Positions 17,926-28,262 are shown, counted from the first letter of the stretch. The stretch: 40,488 nucleotides of DNA from Methylobacter sp. (GCF_004322395.1 NZ_SCTW01000013.1:1-40488), one strand, 5' to 3'. The notes: generated by a model not told the origin, from the sequence alone. Made by a program: numbers and translations.

Positions 17926-17929
17926 GGAG
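17926..17929 (+). promoter_or_regulatory. Ribosome binding site supporting a TTG start for atpD
   Basis: GGAG nine bases before the TTG at 17939. There is no ATG in frame nearby that would keep the conserved N-terminal strand ([13 protein letters not shown]). Confidence 0.6.
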
Positions 17930-17932
17930 TAG

Positions 17933-19333
<1,401 letters not shown>

Positions 19334-19344
19334 GTTTAAAAATA

Positions 19345-19512
19345 GCGATTTGTCCGCGAAATACATCAGTGCATTGTATTGAGCAGGCCGTAGGGCGTGC
19401 CGCGCGCGCCAAAGGACTTAACCAACAATTTCATGCCTGGGAGAAGGCGCGCACGGCGCGCCCTACGGCTGTTCCGCTCTTCGAATATTTTTGTGCTTTT
19501 CGCGGACCAATA
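19345..19512. repeat. MITE-like element A1 between atpD and atpC
   Basis: Ends are inverted repeats (TTTGTCCGCGAAA at the left; TTTTCGCGGACCAA at the right). Inside lies a second inverted repeat, GTAGGGCGTGCCGCGCGCGCC against GGCGCGCACGGCGCGCCCTAC (about 19390-19468). It has the same design as 22390-22576. No credible gene is present. It separates two ATPase genes that are normally adjacent. Confidence 0.72.
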
Positions 19513-19523
19513 GGTTTTCTAAG

Positions 19524-19934
19524 ATGAACACATTCGTACTAAACCTGTTCGATGCCAGCCATGAACAACGTTTCACCGGTGTCACTTCCTTTGTCGGCGA
19601 AGATGCTTCGGGCTCCTTCGGAATTCGAGCCAATCATGCCCGGTTTATGACCACCCTGGTTTTCGGTCTGGCGCGTTTTCGCCAGGCGACAGAAGACTGG
19701 CAATATCTGGCTCTGCCGGGCGCGGTTGTTTATTTCGTCAATAATGAATTGACTATCAGCACCCGGCATTTTTTAATCGACACCGACCTTGAACGGATCA
19801 GTACATTATTGGAACAGCAATTGATAGCCGAGGAAGAAAATCTGCATGCAACTAGGGAGAGTCTGCACAAGATGGAACAGGCCATGCTAAAACGCATGCT
19901 GACACTTAAACGTAAATCCGGTTGGCAGTTATGA
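19524..19934 (+). CDS. atpC: N-type F1F0 ATPase subunit epsilon
   Basis: The F1 central-stalk subunit of 136 residues. The N-terminal beta-sandwich opens MNTFVLNLFDAS and includes GSFGIRANHARFMTTL; the C-terminal two-helix part contains LEQQLIAEEENLHATRESLHKMEQAML. An in-frame extension back to 19491 would be encoded by the mobile-element end, so the ATG at 19524 is preferred, although its ribosome site is weak. The stop overlaps the atpQ start (ATGA). Confidence 0.87.
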   Translation: MNTFVLNLFDASHEQRFTGVTSFVGEDASGSFGIRANHARFMTTLVFGLARFRQATEDWQYLALPGAVVYFVNNELTISTRHFLIDTDLERISTLLEQQLIAEEENLHATRESLHKMEQAMLKRMLTLKRKSGWQL

Positions 19935-20191
19935 ACAATGAACAACAGCTCAAAAAGAAAATTGAAAACCAGGTCAAACGCATCAAAAAAGCGGAGCATG
20001 GCGATCGTTCGAATCTGCCATCCATCGGCACGCTGGGGCTGGTCATGATTTTACCGATTATCGGCGGCGTTTATTTAGGCCACTGGTTGGATGATATGGT
20101 AGAAGGTTACTCGACGCACTGGACGCTCGGTCTATTATTTGCCGGGATAGTGGTTGGAATTTTCAATGTATATTTTCTGATTAAAGACTAA
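19931..20191 (+). CDS. atpQ: N-ATPase accessory subunit AtpQ (AtpI-like)
   Basis: An 86-residue membrane protein. The first ~28 residues are charged and cytoplasmic; two hydrophobic helices follow (about 32-48 and 60-82), with GVYLGHWLDD between them, the signature of the F0F1-ATPase 'gene 1'/AtpI-like family. Such proteins are thought to assist c-ring assembly or ion uptake. The start overlaps the atpC stop by four bases. In N-ATPase operons AtpQ is followed by AtpR and AtpB; here it is followed by 454 bases without a gene and then tamA. Confidence 0.83.
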   Translation: MNNEQQLKKKIENQVKRIKKAEHGDRSNLPSIGTLGLVMILPIIGGVYLGHWLDDMVEGYSTHWTLGLLFAGIVVGIFNVYFLIKD

Positions 20192-20232
20192 CGCAAAAAT
20201 AACTACGTATATAACCAGAAGTTGGTAAAGCC

Positions 20233-20400
20233 ACGCGTTGTACTCATCCTTATACACAACACGTATCTGCGGGGTGTCGTCATTCCGACAGTCCCTTACC
20301 TAGCGTTAAGCGAGAAACAGCCCGATAGGCAGACCTTCCAGGTTTTAAAAACCTGGAAGGTCTAACTGGCAACGTTCTGAACAGGCGGGATGTTTCAAAC
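20233..20400. repeat. Left arm of the long inverted repeat around tamAB
   Basis: About 165 bases whose reverse complement recurs at 26042-26212. Shared blocks include TATACACAA...GTATCTGCGG, AGAAACA..CCGATA, the 31-base GACCTTCC palindrome (20332-20362), and GTCTAAC.GGCAACGTTCTGA.CAGGCG. It lies in the 454-base stretch (20192-20645) between atpQ and tamA. The remainder of that stretch holds only a REP-like half (GTGGGAACGAGACAAAA at 20538-20554) and the tamA leader. Confidence 0.8.
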
Positions 20401-20645
20401 GGAGCAATATGTCCCGTCCGGCTTGATTCGAAAGTTACCGGTCCCTTCGGCTACGCCAAGGACAGGCATAGCACTGGATAACTATTTCCGGGATGGCGAC
20501 TTTTGGGCAGAGTTGTATATAACAATAAGTGCGCTACGTGGGAACGAGACAAAATAAGCGGTTACACGGATTTATTTATACCTATCTAGCGTTCAAAATA
20601 ATGTTCCACTAACAACATCTCATTGTTAAATGCGAGCATTAAGTA

Positions 20646-22373
20646 ATGCGACTAACTTCTATTATTAGAATAGTATCGTTAATTCTGTTGCTGTCTTTAA
20701 CAGTCTCTGATGTCATTGCAAGCGTCTCCATTACCGGGCTTAACGACGAGGCTAAAAAAAACGTCCAGCTGATGCTGTCGCTTTCGGAAGAAAAATGCGA
20801 CGCACCGGAATGGAAAATACGCGGCTTGTTTAGCAAAGCCGATGAAGAGATAAATCAAGCTTTGCGGGCTTTGGGTTATTACCACCCCACTGTCAACAAA
20901 TCACTCGCTTTCAATGCTAAATGCTGGCAAGCGGACTTTACTATTAACGCCGGCCCGCCGGTCATTATTGATGACGTCGATATCGCATTGACCGGCGACG
21001 CCCAGGACGATTCCGAATTTCAAAAATTACGCAATGAACTGCTAACCGAAAGCGGCAAACCTCTGCGTCACGACCGATACGAAAAAATGAAAGGCCGGAT
21101 TGAATCGCTGGCAATGGATAGAGGCTATTTAAAAGGCGTCTTTTCAGAAAAAAAACTGTTAATCAATAAAGCAAACAACACGGCGCACATTCATCTGATA
21201 TTCGATGCCGGTAAGCGTATGGTGTTCGGCGATGTTACCGTTGAGCAAAATATTTTGAATCCTGAGTTTGTCCGCAAATTCATTTCAATAAAAAGCGGTG
21301 ACTTTTATTCGACCGAGCAGTTGGCCAAGACTCACAATGCACTGTCAAAAAGCGGCTATTTCGACAGAGTAGAGATACGCCCCGACACTGAAAACGTCCA
21401 GCAACAAGTCCCGGTCACTCTTAGTCTGCATCCTAAAAAAAGGCACCATTACGAGTTCGGTGTAGGTTTCGATACCGACATAGGCCCTCTATTGGGTGGC
21501 GCTTACGATAACTATCGTTTGAATCGTCGCGGCCATTTTCTTAATGCCAATCTTAATCTCGCTCAGGTGCTATCGACGGCTGATATTGAATACAACGTGC
21601 CGTTGGCTAATCCGATCAGCGATTTTTTCAGTTTCGGCGGCGGATTCAAGCGGGAAGACACCACCAACTATAAGTCCCTATCAACAAAAGTTTCTGCGCG
21701 GTTAAAACATGACTACGATAACGGCTGGAAGCAAACGCTTTTTATCGACTCTATCTACGAAGATTTCACCATCGGTTCCACATCGAATCGCGTACTTTTA
21801 TTAGTCCCCGGCGGCAGCTGGCTGCGTTCCGTTTCCGATAACACACTCCGCCCTACCCGAGGCCACCGCCTGGAACTTAATCTGGCCGGAAGCTATAAAA
21901 ACCCAATTTCCGATGTCAGTTTTGCGCAAGGCTCCGTAGCCGCCGTATGGGTGCATCCATTACCGTGGAACGGCAAATTTATCGCTCGAACAATACAGGG
22001 CGCAACGCTGGCCGATCAATTCGACAAGCTGCCGACATCGTACCGGTTTTATGCCGGGGGCATGAACAGCGTACGCGGTTATGAATATAAGGAACTGGGG
22101 CCCAAAGATAATCTGGGTAACGTTGTCGGCGGCAAGTTCTTAAGCGTGTTCAGCGCGGAATACGAGCAGCTCGTATACGGTAACTGGGGAGCCGCTGCAT
22201 TTGTCGACAGCGGGAACGCTTTTAATCCGGAAAGTATCAAAATCAAAACCGGTGTGGGTTTAGGCGTCAGGTGGTACTCGCCGATAGGGCCGGTCAGGCT
22301 GGATTTTGCATTACCTTTGAACGAATCGAATTCTTCATTTCAAATCCATTTTGCGGCAGGCGCAAGGATATGA
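20646..22373 (+). CDS. tamA: Translocation and assembly module outer-membrane protein TamA
   Basis: An Omp85-superfamily outer-membrane protein of 575 residues that works with TamB in envelope biogenesis. A signal peptide (about 1-25, with the hydrophobic run IIRIVSLILLLSLTV) is followed by three POTRA repeats in the periplasm (to about 265; for example GKRMVFGDVTVE...FDRVEIRPDTE). A C-terminal 16-strand-type barrel contains the conserved SYRFYAGGMNSVRGYEYK and ends in GVRWYSPIGPVRLDFALP...FQIHFAAGARI. It starts 455 bases after atpQ on the same strand. Confidence 0.93.
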   Translation: MRLTSIIRIVSLILLLSLTVSDVIASVSITGLNDEAKKNVQLMLSLSEEKCDAPEWKIRGLFSKADEEINQALRALGYYHPTVNKSLAFNAKCWQADFTINAGPPVIIDDVDIALTGDAQDDSEFQKLRNELLTESGKPLRHDRYEKMKGRIESLAMDRGYLKGVFSEKKLLINKANNTAHIHLIFDAGKRMVFGDVTVEQNILNPEFVRKFISIKSGDFYSTEQLAKTHNALSKSGYFDRVEIRPDTENVQQQVPVTLSLHPKKRHHYEFGVGFDTDIGPLLGGAYDNYRLNRRGHFLNANLNLAQVLSTADIEYNVPLANPISDFFSFGGGFKREDTTNYKSLSTKVSARLKHDYDNGWKQTLFIDSIYEDFTIGSTSNRVLLLVPGGSWLRSVSDNTLRPTRGHRLELNLAGSYKNPISDVSFAQGSVAAVWVHPLPWNGKFIARTIQGATLADQFDKLPTSYRFYAGGMNSVRGYEYKELGPKDNLGNVVGGKFLSVFSAEYEQLVYGNWGAAAFVDSGNAFNPESIKIKTGVGLGVRWYSPIGPVRLDFALPLNESNSSFQIHFAAGARI

Positions 22374-22389
22374 TGTTGGAAAAGACAGT

Positions 22390-22576
22390 TTGTCCACGAA
22401 AAGCACGAAAATATTTAAAGAAATGCCGATCTGATAAGTTTTGTTTTGGATACGTAGGGCGTGCCGTGCGCGCCATAAACCCTAAGGCGTGCACGGCACG
22501 CCCTACAGCAGATGTACTTAAGTCGGGTAAATGGCCGAACCATTGCATATTCCTGACTTTCGTGCTTTTCGTGGAC
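22390..22576. repeat. MITE-like element A2 between tamA and tamB
   Basis: Terminal inverted repeats GTCCACGAAAAGCACGAAA (left, from 22391) and TTTCGTGCTTTTCGTGGAC (right, ending 22576). Inside is the second inverted pair, GTAGGGCGTGCCGTGCGCGCC and GGCGTGCACGGCACGCCCTAC (about 22454-22506). No gene is present. The right end is read in frame with tamB and creates a spurious N-terminal extension there. Confidence 0.85.
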
Positions 22577-22593
22577 TCATTGCCGTTTTTAAA

Positions 22594-25500
22594 ATGATGA
22601 AGCGCATTCTTCTGATTATTTTGATTCTGCTGTTGATGATCCCTATCGGCTTGCTCGGGCTGATGAACAGCACAACCGGCAGCCGCTGGCTGTTGCAAAC
22701 GGTTTTTTCAAATCTACCGGCGCAGACTTCGGTCAAAGCCATTAAAGGCCGGTTGCTTGAACGTATTGAGCTTTCCGATTTACATTATCAAAGCGACACG
22801 GAAACGGTTGCCGTTAAAAACGTGGTGTTCGCATGGCACCCCTCCCAACTGTTCTCGGGTACTTTAAAAATTATTGATATAACGCTCAATGGCTTAAGCA
22901 TTAGCCTAGCCGAAACACCTCCCAAGGAAAAAAGCACTTTCGATTTTAATGCGGAATTACGGCTGCCGGTGCAGATCGTGATTGAAAACTTGCTGTTGAC
23001 CGATCTCAAGTTTCAACAAGGCGATCAAATACAACAATTGGAGAAACTGCATTTGTCAGCATTTACCGAGCATGACCGGCTTAACCTCGTCTCGTTAGAG
23101 ATTAATGCCAAACCTGTTGCCGCAACAGCAAAAGGGCAAATGGGCTTGGGCAAGGGCTTTCCGTTAACTGCGACGGCCGATTGGCAGGTTGCAACAGCGG
23201 ACTATGGCTTATGGCAAGCGACAACGACGGTCGACGGCGACATTTATCAACTGTCTTTCGATAATCAGTTGTCGTCGCCTTTCAAATCAACCTTAAAAGG
23301 CCATCTGGAAAATTTACAGGATACGCCACGTATAACCGCGCGCGGCGAGTGGCAAAAACTTAATTGGCCGATTACCGGCGCCGAGCCGCAGATAACCAGC
23401 GAGCAAGGATCGCTTGAGCTGAGCGGTTTGCTCAGCGATTATCAGCTCACGCTAAACACGCAGTTAATCCAGCCGTATTTGCCGGAGGCCCACTTAGCGT
23501 TTAAAGGCCAAGGCAGCATGGAAGCCTTGTCTATTGAGCTACTGGAACTCAAATCGGCGGCAGGCGCATTCCAACTGGTCGGCGATGTCTCATGGAAAGA
23601 TGTTACGGTTTTCGACCTCGCCGCTACAGGGCAAAACTTTAATCCCGCTATCCTGTTACCCGAGCTTTCCGGCAGCCTGACTTTTAACAGCCGCATTAAA
23701 GGCAAGCTGGCTGGAAAAGCATTAGAACTGGACGCCGATATTGACCGGCTGTCAGGCAAGCTGCGTGGTTATCCGGTTAGCGCAAACGGCAAGTTGGCTT
23801 TGGCTGGCGAGCAACTGAAAATCGATAAGCTACAGATTGTTTCGGGAACCAATAAAATAACCGCTAACGGTACGCTGGGACAGGAGCAAGCCGCTCTTAT
23901 CGTTGCTATCAACGCCCCCGCATTGGAATCGTTATGGCCGAATCTGGGCGGCAGCTTGAAAGGAGACGGGAATTTGCAAGGCTCATGGAAAAAACCGGAG
24001 GTAAAATTCCAGGCTAACGGGAAAAGTTTGCACTTTGCCGGATATAGCGCCGAGCAGTTAGCCATCAATATCGACTATCACGGCGACGCAAAACTTAACT
24101 CAAAAATACAATTGTCCGTCAACGACATCAAAGCCGGCGCCCTTCACATTACAAAACTGCTGCTTGACGGTTTGGGTACGCTTGAGCAGCATCGCTTTAA
24201 AGCCGATATCAACTCTTCTTATGGCGATCTATCGAGCGTGCTTACAGGCAGTCTCAAAGCCGATATATGGCAAGGCGATTTATCCAGGCTGGATTTGAAT
24301 ACACGCGATGCCGGCCGTTGGCAACTTGCGAACAATGTGACTGTCCTGGTAACGCAAAGTCCTGCCGGCGTAAATGTATCTTTAGATAAAGCTTGCTTGA
24401 TCCAGCAGACTGCCAATCTTTGCGTACAAGGAAATTATCCGGCTAGCGGCGACTTTCAGTTTAAAGCTAATGCCACTGCCTTACCGACAAGCTTGATGCA
24501 AGTTTACTTACCCGCACAAACGCAGTTAAAAGGTAAGCTCAATGCCGATGCAGATATAAAACAGCAAAAGGGTTTGCTGAGCGGCAATTTCCGGATAACC
24601 ATGCCTGCAAACGCAAAGATTCTATTACAGACTCAGCAAGGGGCAACCGAGTTTACATTAGGTTCATGGGTAGTATCGGGAAAGCTGCAAGAAGAAATAA
24701 TATCAGGCGATTTTGATCTGGCCTTGTCAAACCAGGATTATTTGCGCGGCCAGCTACAACTGGATACCGGCAAGAGCCAGGCCCTATCCGGCCGGATAAC
24801 CGCATCGGTAGTTAACTTTGCCCCGTTAAATGCTTTTGTTCCCCAGTTATCGAACCTTAAAGGCAATCTTAAAGCGGATTTAGCGATAGAAGGCAGTGCC
24901 GGCAAACCCGTTGCTAACGGGGCGATTAATTTCAGCGGCGGATCTGTGGACGTGACTGATTTAAGACTCGAGATTCGCGATATTAAACTTCAGGCACTTG
25001 CATCCGCCAACCGTATTCAGCTAAACGGCTCCGCAAAATCGGGACAAGGACTTGTTAAGCTCGATGGCGCTACAAGCCTACAAGGAACTGCCGAGTTAAG
25101 ATTGAGCGGAACCGATTTTGAAATCGCCAAATTGCCGGAAGCCCAAATAGCCGTTTCGCCGGAATTAAAAGCTGTATTTGCTGGGAAGCGAGGGAAAGTG
25201 ACCGGCAAATTAACGATCCCCAAAGCCACGTTGCAGCTTCCGCAACTGCCGCAAAATGCGGTAAAAGTCAGCAGCGATGAGGTTATTCTCGGCGAAAAAA
25301 AAGCTGAGGAAAGCAAAGCGGCAGCGGCCAATATCGATACGGATATAGATATTGAACTCGGCAAACAGATCAGTTTTTCAGGAAAAGGCCTGGAAACCAA
25401 CTTGTCAGGCAAATTAAAGTTCATCAAAACCGGAGAAAAAATGGCCATGTATGGCAACGTCGATATGAACAAGGCTTCTTATAAAAGCTATGGACAAGAT

Positions 25501-26025
25501 CTTACCGTGCGTAAAGGGCGCTTCATGTTTAACGGCCCGGTCGATAAGCCGTGGCTGGATGTAGAAGCCGTGCGCGTTTCAAAAGACCGGCGGACTACCG
25601 CTATTCTCAGTGTGACCGGCCCGCTTGATGCGCCCAAAACACAAATTTCTTCAGAGCCTGCTTTGCCGGAATCGGAGGCACTGGCTTATTTGGTCACTGG
25701 CGGACCGTTAAACCAGGTCAGTAAATCGGAAGGCGATTTAGTCGCCGGTGCCGCATTATCTTACGGTGCAGGCAAACTCTCGTGGATTGCCGACAGATTG
25801 GGGGTAAGCGAATTTGAAATTAAACAAGGAGAAGGACTGGAGGATACATTGGCTAGCGTAGGCCGATATCTTACCCCGGATTTTTATATAGGCACGCAAG
25901 TAGGCTTGTTTAATAATCAAGCCGTGTTAGTGTTAAAACGTAAACTGACCAAAACTATTAATGTTGAAACGCAAACGGGCACATCGCAAAGAGTAAAAAT
26001 TAACTATGAGCATGATAAAGATTAA
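22594..26025 (+). CDS. tamB: Translocation and assembly module inner-membrane protein TamB
   Basis: A very large AsmA-like/DUF490 protein, 1143 residues from the ATG at 22594. It has an N-terminal membrane anchor (MMKRILLIILILLLMIPIG), a long repetitive beta-rich periplasmic body (beta-taco type) and the conserved C-terminal TamB domain, containing YKSYGQDLTVRKGRFMFNGP and ending KRKLTKTINVETQTGTSQRVKINYEHDKD. The frame is open back to 22531, but those 21 codons come from the end of a mobile element, so they are excluded. TamB spans the periplasm and, with TamA, supports outer-membrane lipid or protein transport. Confidence 0.93.
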   Translation: MMKRILLIILILLLMIPIGLLGLMNSTTGSRWLLQTVFSNLPAQTSVKAIKGRLLERIELSDLHYQSDTETVAVKNVVFAWHPSQLFSGTLKIIDITLNGLSISLAETPPKEKSTFDFNAELRLPVQIVIENLLLTDLKFQQGDQIQQLEKLHLSAFTEHDRLNLVSLEINAKPVAATAKGQMGLGKGFPLTATADWQVATADYGLWQATTTVDGDIYQLSFDNQLSSPFKSTLKGHLENLQDTPRITARGEWQKLNWPITGAEPQITSEQGSLELSGLLSDYQLTLNTQLIQPYLPEAHLAFKGQGSMEALSIELLELKSAAGAFQLVGDVSWKDVTVFDLAATGQNFNPAILLPELSGSLTFNSRIKGKLAGKALELDADIDRLSGKLRGYPVSANGKLALAGEQLKIDKLQIVSGTNKITANGTLGQEQAALIVAINAPALESLWPNLGGSLKGDGNLQGSWKKPEVKFQANGKSLHFAGYSAEQLAINIDYHGDAKLNSKIQLSVNDIKAGALHITKLLLDGLGTLEQHRFKADINSSYGDLSSVLTGSLKADIWQGDLSRLDLNTRDAGRWQLANNVTVLVTQSPAGVNVSLDKACLIQQTANLCVQGNYPASGDFQFKANATALPTSLMQVYLPAQTQLKGKLNADADIKQQKGLLSGNFRITMPANAKILLQTQQGATEFTLGSWVVSGKLQEEIISGDFDLALSNQDYLRGQLQLDTGKSQALSGRITASVVNFAPLNAFVPQLSNLKGNLKADLAIEGSAGKPVANGAINFSGGSVDVTDLRLEIRDIKLQALASANRIQLNGSAKSGQGLVKLDGATSLQGTAELRLSGTDFEIAKLPEAQIAVSPELKAVFAGKRGKVTGKLTIPKATLQLPQLPQNAVKVSSDEVILGEKKAEESKAAAANIDTDIDIELGKQISFSGKGLETNLSGKLKFIKTGEKMAMYGNVDMNKASYKSYGQDLTVRKGRFMFNGPVDKPWLDVEAVRVSKDRRTTAILSVTGPLDAPKTQISSEPALPESEALAYLVTGGPLNQVSKSEGDLVAGAALSYGAGKLSWIADRLGVSEFEIKQGEGLEDTLASVGRYLTPDFYIGTQVGLFNNQAVLVLKRKLTKTINVETQTGTSQRVKINYEHDKD

Positions 26026-26041
26026 CAAAACAGTTTGGTAG

Positions 26042-26212
26042 GTGTTTGCTGCAACGTCTCGCCTGCTCAGAACGTTGCCGGTTAGACCTTCCAGGTTTTA
26101 AAAACCTGGAAGGTCTCCATATCGGCATGTTTCTGAGCACGGCCCGTGGGAACGAGGGGGATGCGGTGTACCGCAGATACTTGTGTATAACGATGAGCGC
26201 AGCGCATGGGAA
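26042..26212. repeat. Right arm of the long inverted repeat around tamAB
   Basis: The inverted partner of 20233-20400, containing the third GACCTTCC palindrome (26085-26115) and two REP-like strings (GTGGGAACGAGG; ATGGGAATGAGACAAAA at its outer end). With the element at 26226-26357 it fills the 357 bases between tamB and atpB; no gene is seen. Confidence 0.8.
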
Positions 26213-26225
26213 TGAGACAAAAAAT

Positions 26226-26357
26226 GATTAAAGAATATAAAATTGTAACTATTCAGCGCAAAGAGAATGGCACGCGGATACACTGATTAAACTTTGCTTC
26301 GGATTTTGAAAATCCGTTCAATCAGTGCTATCCATGTTCTACTAATCATAGTTACTA
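26226..26357. repeat. Nested palindromic element (family B) before atpB
   Basis: Starts TGTAACTATTCAGC and ends ATAGTTAC. Inside are GGATACACTGATT / AATCAGTGCTATCC and a central perfect hairpin CGGATTTT-G-AAAATCCG (26300-26316). The opening string recurs as TGTAACTACTCAGC in the atpE-atpF gap. Confidence 0.65.
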
Positions 26358-26382
26358 TATGTTGAAATTAAGAGGCGCTTCG

Positions 26383-27051
26383 ATGGAAAATGAATTTACC
26401 TTTGCCTTAGGTCCTCTGGTAATAGGCACATCAATTATCACCACTTGGGGCATCATGCTGGCTGTTGCCGCAATAGCTTGGATTTCAACCCGGCGTCTGG
26501 ATATGCTGCGGCCCGGCACGATGCAGACGACCGCTGAAGGCATTGTGGCAACTATAGACGAGGCGATTACTGCCGTCGCGCCGGAACACGGGCAGCAAAT
26601 CATGCCTTTTATTGCGTCCCTTTGGCTGTTTCTGATCATTGCCAATCTGCTCGGCCTAATACCGGGTTTGCACTCCCCTACCCGCGATCTTTCAGTGACA
26701 TCGGCACTGGCGGTAGTGGTATTTTTCTCGGTGCACTGGTTCGGCATAAAAACTCAGGGCTTAAAAAACTATTTGCATCATTACCTGAGCCCCAGCCCGA
26801 TTTTGCTGCCTTTTCATATTATCAGCGAGCTTACCCGAACTTTGGCTCTGGCTGTCCGTTTATTCGGCAATATGCTAAGCCTGGAAATAGCAGCGATGCT
26901 GGTATTGCTGGTGGCAGGATTTCTCGCGCCGATTCCTGTGTTAATGCTGCATATCATCGAAGCGTTGGTGCAGGCGTATATCTTCGGCATGCTGGCGCTG
27001 ATCTATGTGGCCGGCGCTATAAAATCCCAACAGTTTAATTCACAGGAGTAA
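26383..27051 (+). CDS. atpB: N-type F1F0 ATPase subunit a
   Basis: The membrane stator subunit with the ion half-channels, 222 residues from the ATG at 26383 (AGAGG lies upstream; an ATG at 26359 would add eight residues without family support). The essential Arg is in LALAVRLFGNM (Arg159). Other conserved parts are FIASLWLFLIIANLLGLIPG (76-95) and EALVQAYIFGMLALIYVAGA near the C-terminus. It is separated from atpQ by tamAB and 357 bases of repeats, so it needs read-through from tamB or a new promoter. It is followed after 3 bases by atpE. Confidence 0.92.
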   Translation: MENEFTFALGPLVIGTSIITTWGIMLAVAAIAWISTRRLDMLRPGTMQTTAEGIVATIDEAITAVAPEHGQQIMPFIASLWLFLIIANLLGLIPGLHSPTRDLSVTSALAVVVFFSVHWFGIKTQGLKNYLHHYLSPSPILLPFHIISELTRTLALAVRLFGNMLSLEIAAMLVLLVAGFLAPIPVLMLHIIEALVQAYIFGMLALIYVAGAIKSQQFNSQE

Positions 27052-27054
27052 CTT

Positions 27055-27321
27055 ATGTCCGACATTGCCTCGATTGTCCTTGGTTCCAGCATCGCCGCCA
27101 TTATCGGCATCGCACTGGGAGTAATGCTGCCTGCCTTGGCCATGGGTAAAGCTATCGGCAGCGCTCTGGACGCGTTATCGCGGCAACCGGAATCGGAACA
27201 GTCGATCATGCGCACCTTGTTTATCGGCTTGGCCATGATCGAATCGCTGGCTATCTATTGCCTGGTTATTATTTTGATCGTGCTGTTCCGGAATCCGTTG
27301 CTTGAATATATCGTTAAATGA
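27055..27321 (+). CDS. atpE: N-type F1F0 ATPase subunit c
   Basis: The rotor-ring proteolipid, 88 residues and two membrane helices. The polar loop RQPE (43-46) and the ion-carrying Glu63 in LAMIESLAIY are clear; Ser64 and Tyr68 complete the outer-helix Na+ motif E-S-x3-Y. In the inner helix the family pattern P-x3-Q/E reads P26-x3-Met30, so one expected ion ligand is missing. The ribosome site CAGGAG precedes the ATG. Three bases separate it from atpB, while a 191-base repeat-bearing gap follows. Confidence 0.93.
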   Translation: MSDIASIVLGSSIAAIIGIALGVMLPALAMGKAIGSALDALSRQPESEQSIMRTLFIGLAMIESLAIYCLVIILIVLFRNPLLEYIVK

Positions 27322-27344
27322 TTGAATAAAAAATTCACCAATAA

Positions 27345-27495
27345 GACACACTGTAACTACTCAGCCATTAAACACAATGGAACACAGATGACGCAGATTA
27401 ATATGATGGACGCGGATAATTCAAAAAAATCTTATTCGATCTTAACTATCGGCGTCATCTGCGTTCCATTTTTTCAACTGCTAAGTAAATACCTA
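27345..27495. repeat. Palindromic element (family B) between atpE and atpF
   Basis: Inverted arms AATGGAACACAGATGACGC (27376-27394) and GCGTCATCTGCGTTCCATT (27452-27470) differ at one base. The element opens with TGTAACTACTCAGC like the one before atpB. A 61-codon ORF across it has no protein-like features. Confidence 0.7.
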
Positions 27496-27512
27496 GCCCG
27501 ACAATAAAGCAT

Positions 27513-28262
27513 ATGGAATTCAACCTATCCACCTTTGTTCTTGAAATTATCAATTTCCTAATTCTAATCTGGATTTTGCAACGGCTTTTTTACAAGCCTT
27601 TGATGGAAGTAATCGCCAAGCGTAAGCTGTTTATCGACCAGTCGCTTAGCGACGCAAAAAACCTGCAACAGCAGGCAGAACAACAATTCAACCTTTATGA
27701 AAATCGGCAAAAACTGTGGGAACAAGAAAAACAGACCGCTATCACAGCTCTGCACCGGCAACTCGAAGCCGAAAGAAAAGAACACCTGGACAAGCTGAAT
27801 GCCGATCTTGAGCAAGAGCGGCAAAAAGCGAAAGTGCTGCTGTCAAAACAACAGCGAGAGTTACAACAACAAACCGAAAAACAGGCTTTGCGAAACGCCG
27901 CAAAATTTGCCGGAATGCTGTTGCAGCAATCCGCCGGCTCTGAGCTGGAAGCTCGCTTATTCGCGATGCTTATCAGCAATCTGACTACTTTGCCTGAAGC
28001 TTGCAAACAGTCTTTGACCACGCTGGGAACTAAAAAGTCTGTGCCTATCAAAATAACCAGCGCCTATCCATTAACCGCTGAAATGCGTCATCAGCTGGAA
28101 CAAAAACTGGGGGAGTTGATCAATAATCAAATCAACTTTCAATACCATCAGGATGAAGCGTTGATAGCAGGTCTGCGCATGGATATCGGTGCTTGGGTGC
28201 TGAACGCCAACCTGCAACACGAACTGATCGGTTTTGCCGAGTTTGGCTATGAACCAGAGTAA
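27513..28262 (+). CDS. atpF: N-type F1F0 ATPase subunit b with delta-like C-terminus
   Basis: The peripheral stalk subunit of 249 residues, much longer than an ordinary b subunit (about 156). Residues 1-30 are the membrane anchor ([17 protein letters not shown]); about 40-130 is a Gln/Glu/Lys-rich coiled coil ([20 protein letters not shown]). Residues about 140-249 resemble the OSCP/delta subunit ([19 protein letters not shown]...[19 protein letters not shown]). No separate atpH exists here, as expected for N-ATPases. Its 3' end overlaps the alpha start by 14 bases. Confidence 0.9.
   Translation: MEFNLSTFVLEIINFLILIWILQRLFYKPLMEVIAKRKLFIDQSLSDAKNLQQQAEQQFNLYENRQKLWEQEKQTAITALHRQLEAERKEHLDKLNADLEQERQKAKVLLSKQQRELQQQTEKQALRNAAKFAGMLLQQSAGSELEARLFAMLISNLTTLPEACKQSLTTLGTKKSVPIKITSAYPLTAEMRHQLEQKLGELINNQINFQYHQDEALIAGLRMDIGAWVLNANLQHELIGFAEFGYEPE

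Noticed and set aside
22531-22593. Upstream ATG as the tamB start
   Set aside because: These codons are the right end of a mobile element; the membrane anchor starts at 22594.
26046-26231. 61-codon ORF before atpB as a possible AtpR
   Set aside because: It consists of repeat DNA and lacks the membrane helices expected of AtpR.
27322-27507. 61-codon ORF between atpE and atpF as a possible extra ATPase subunit
   Set aside because: Most of it is the inverted repeat element; it is not hydrophobic enough for AtpR.
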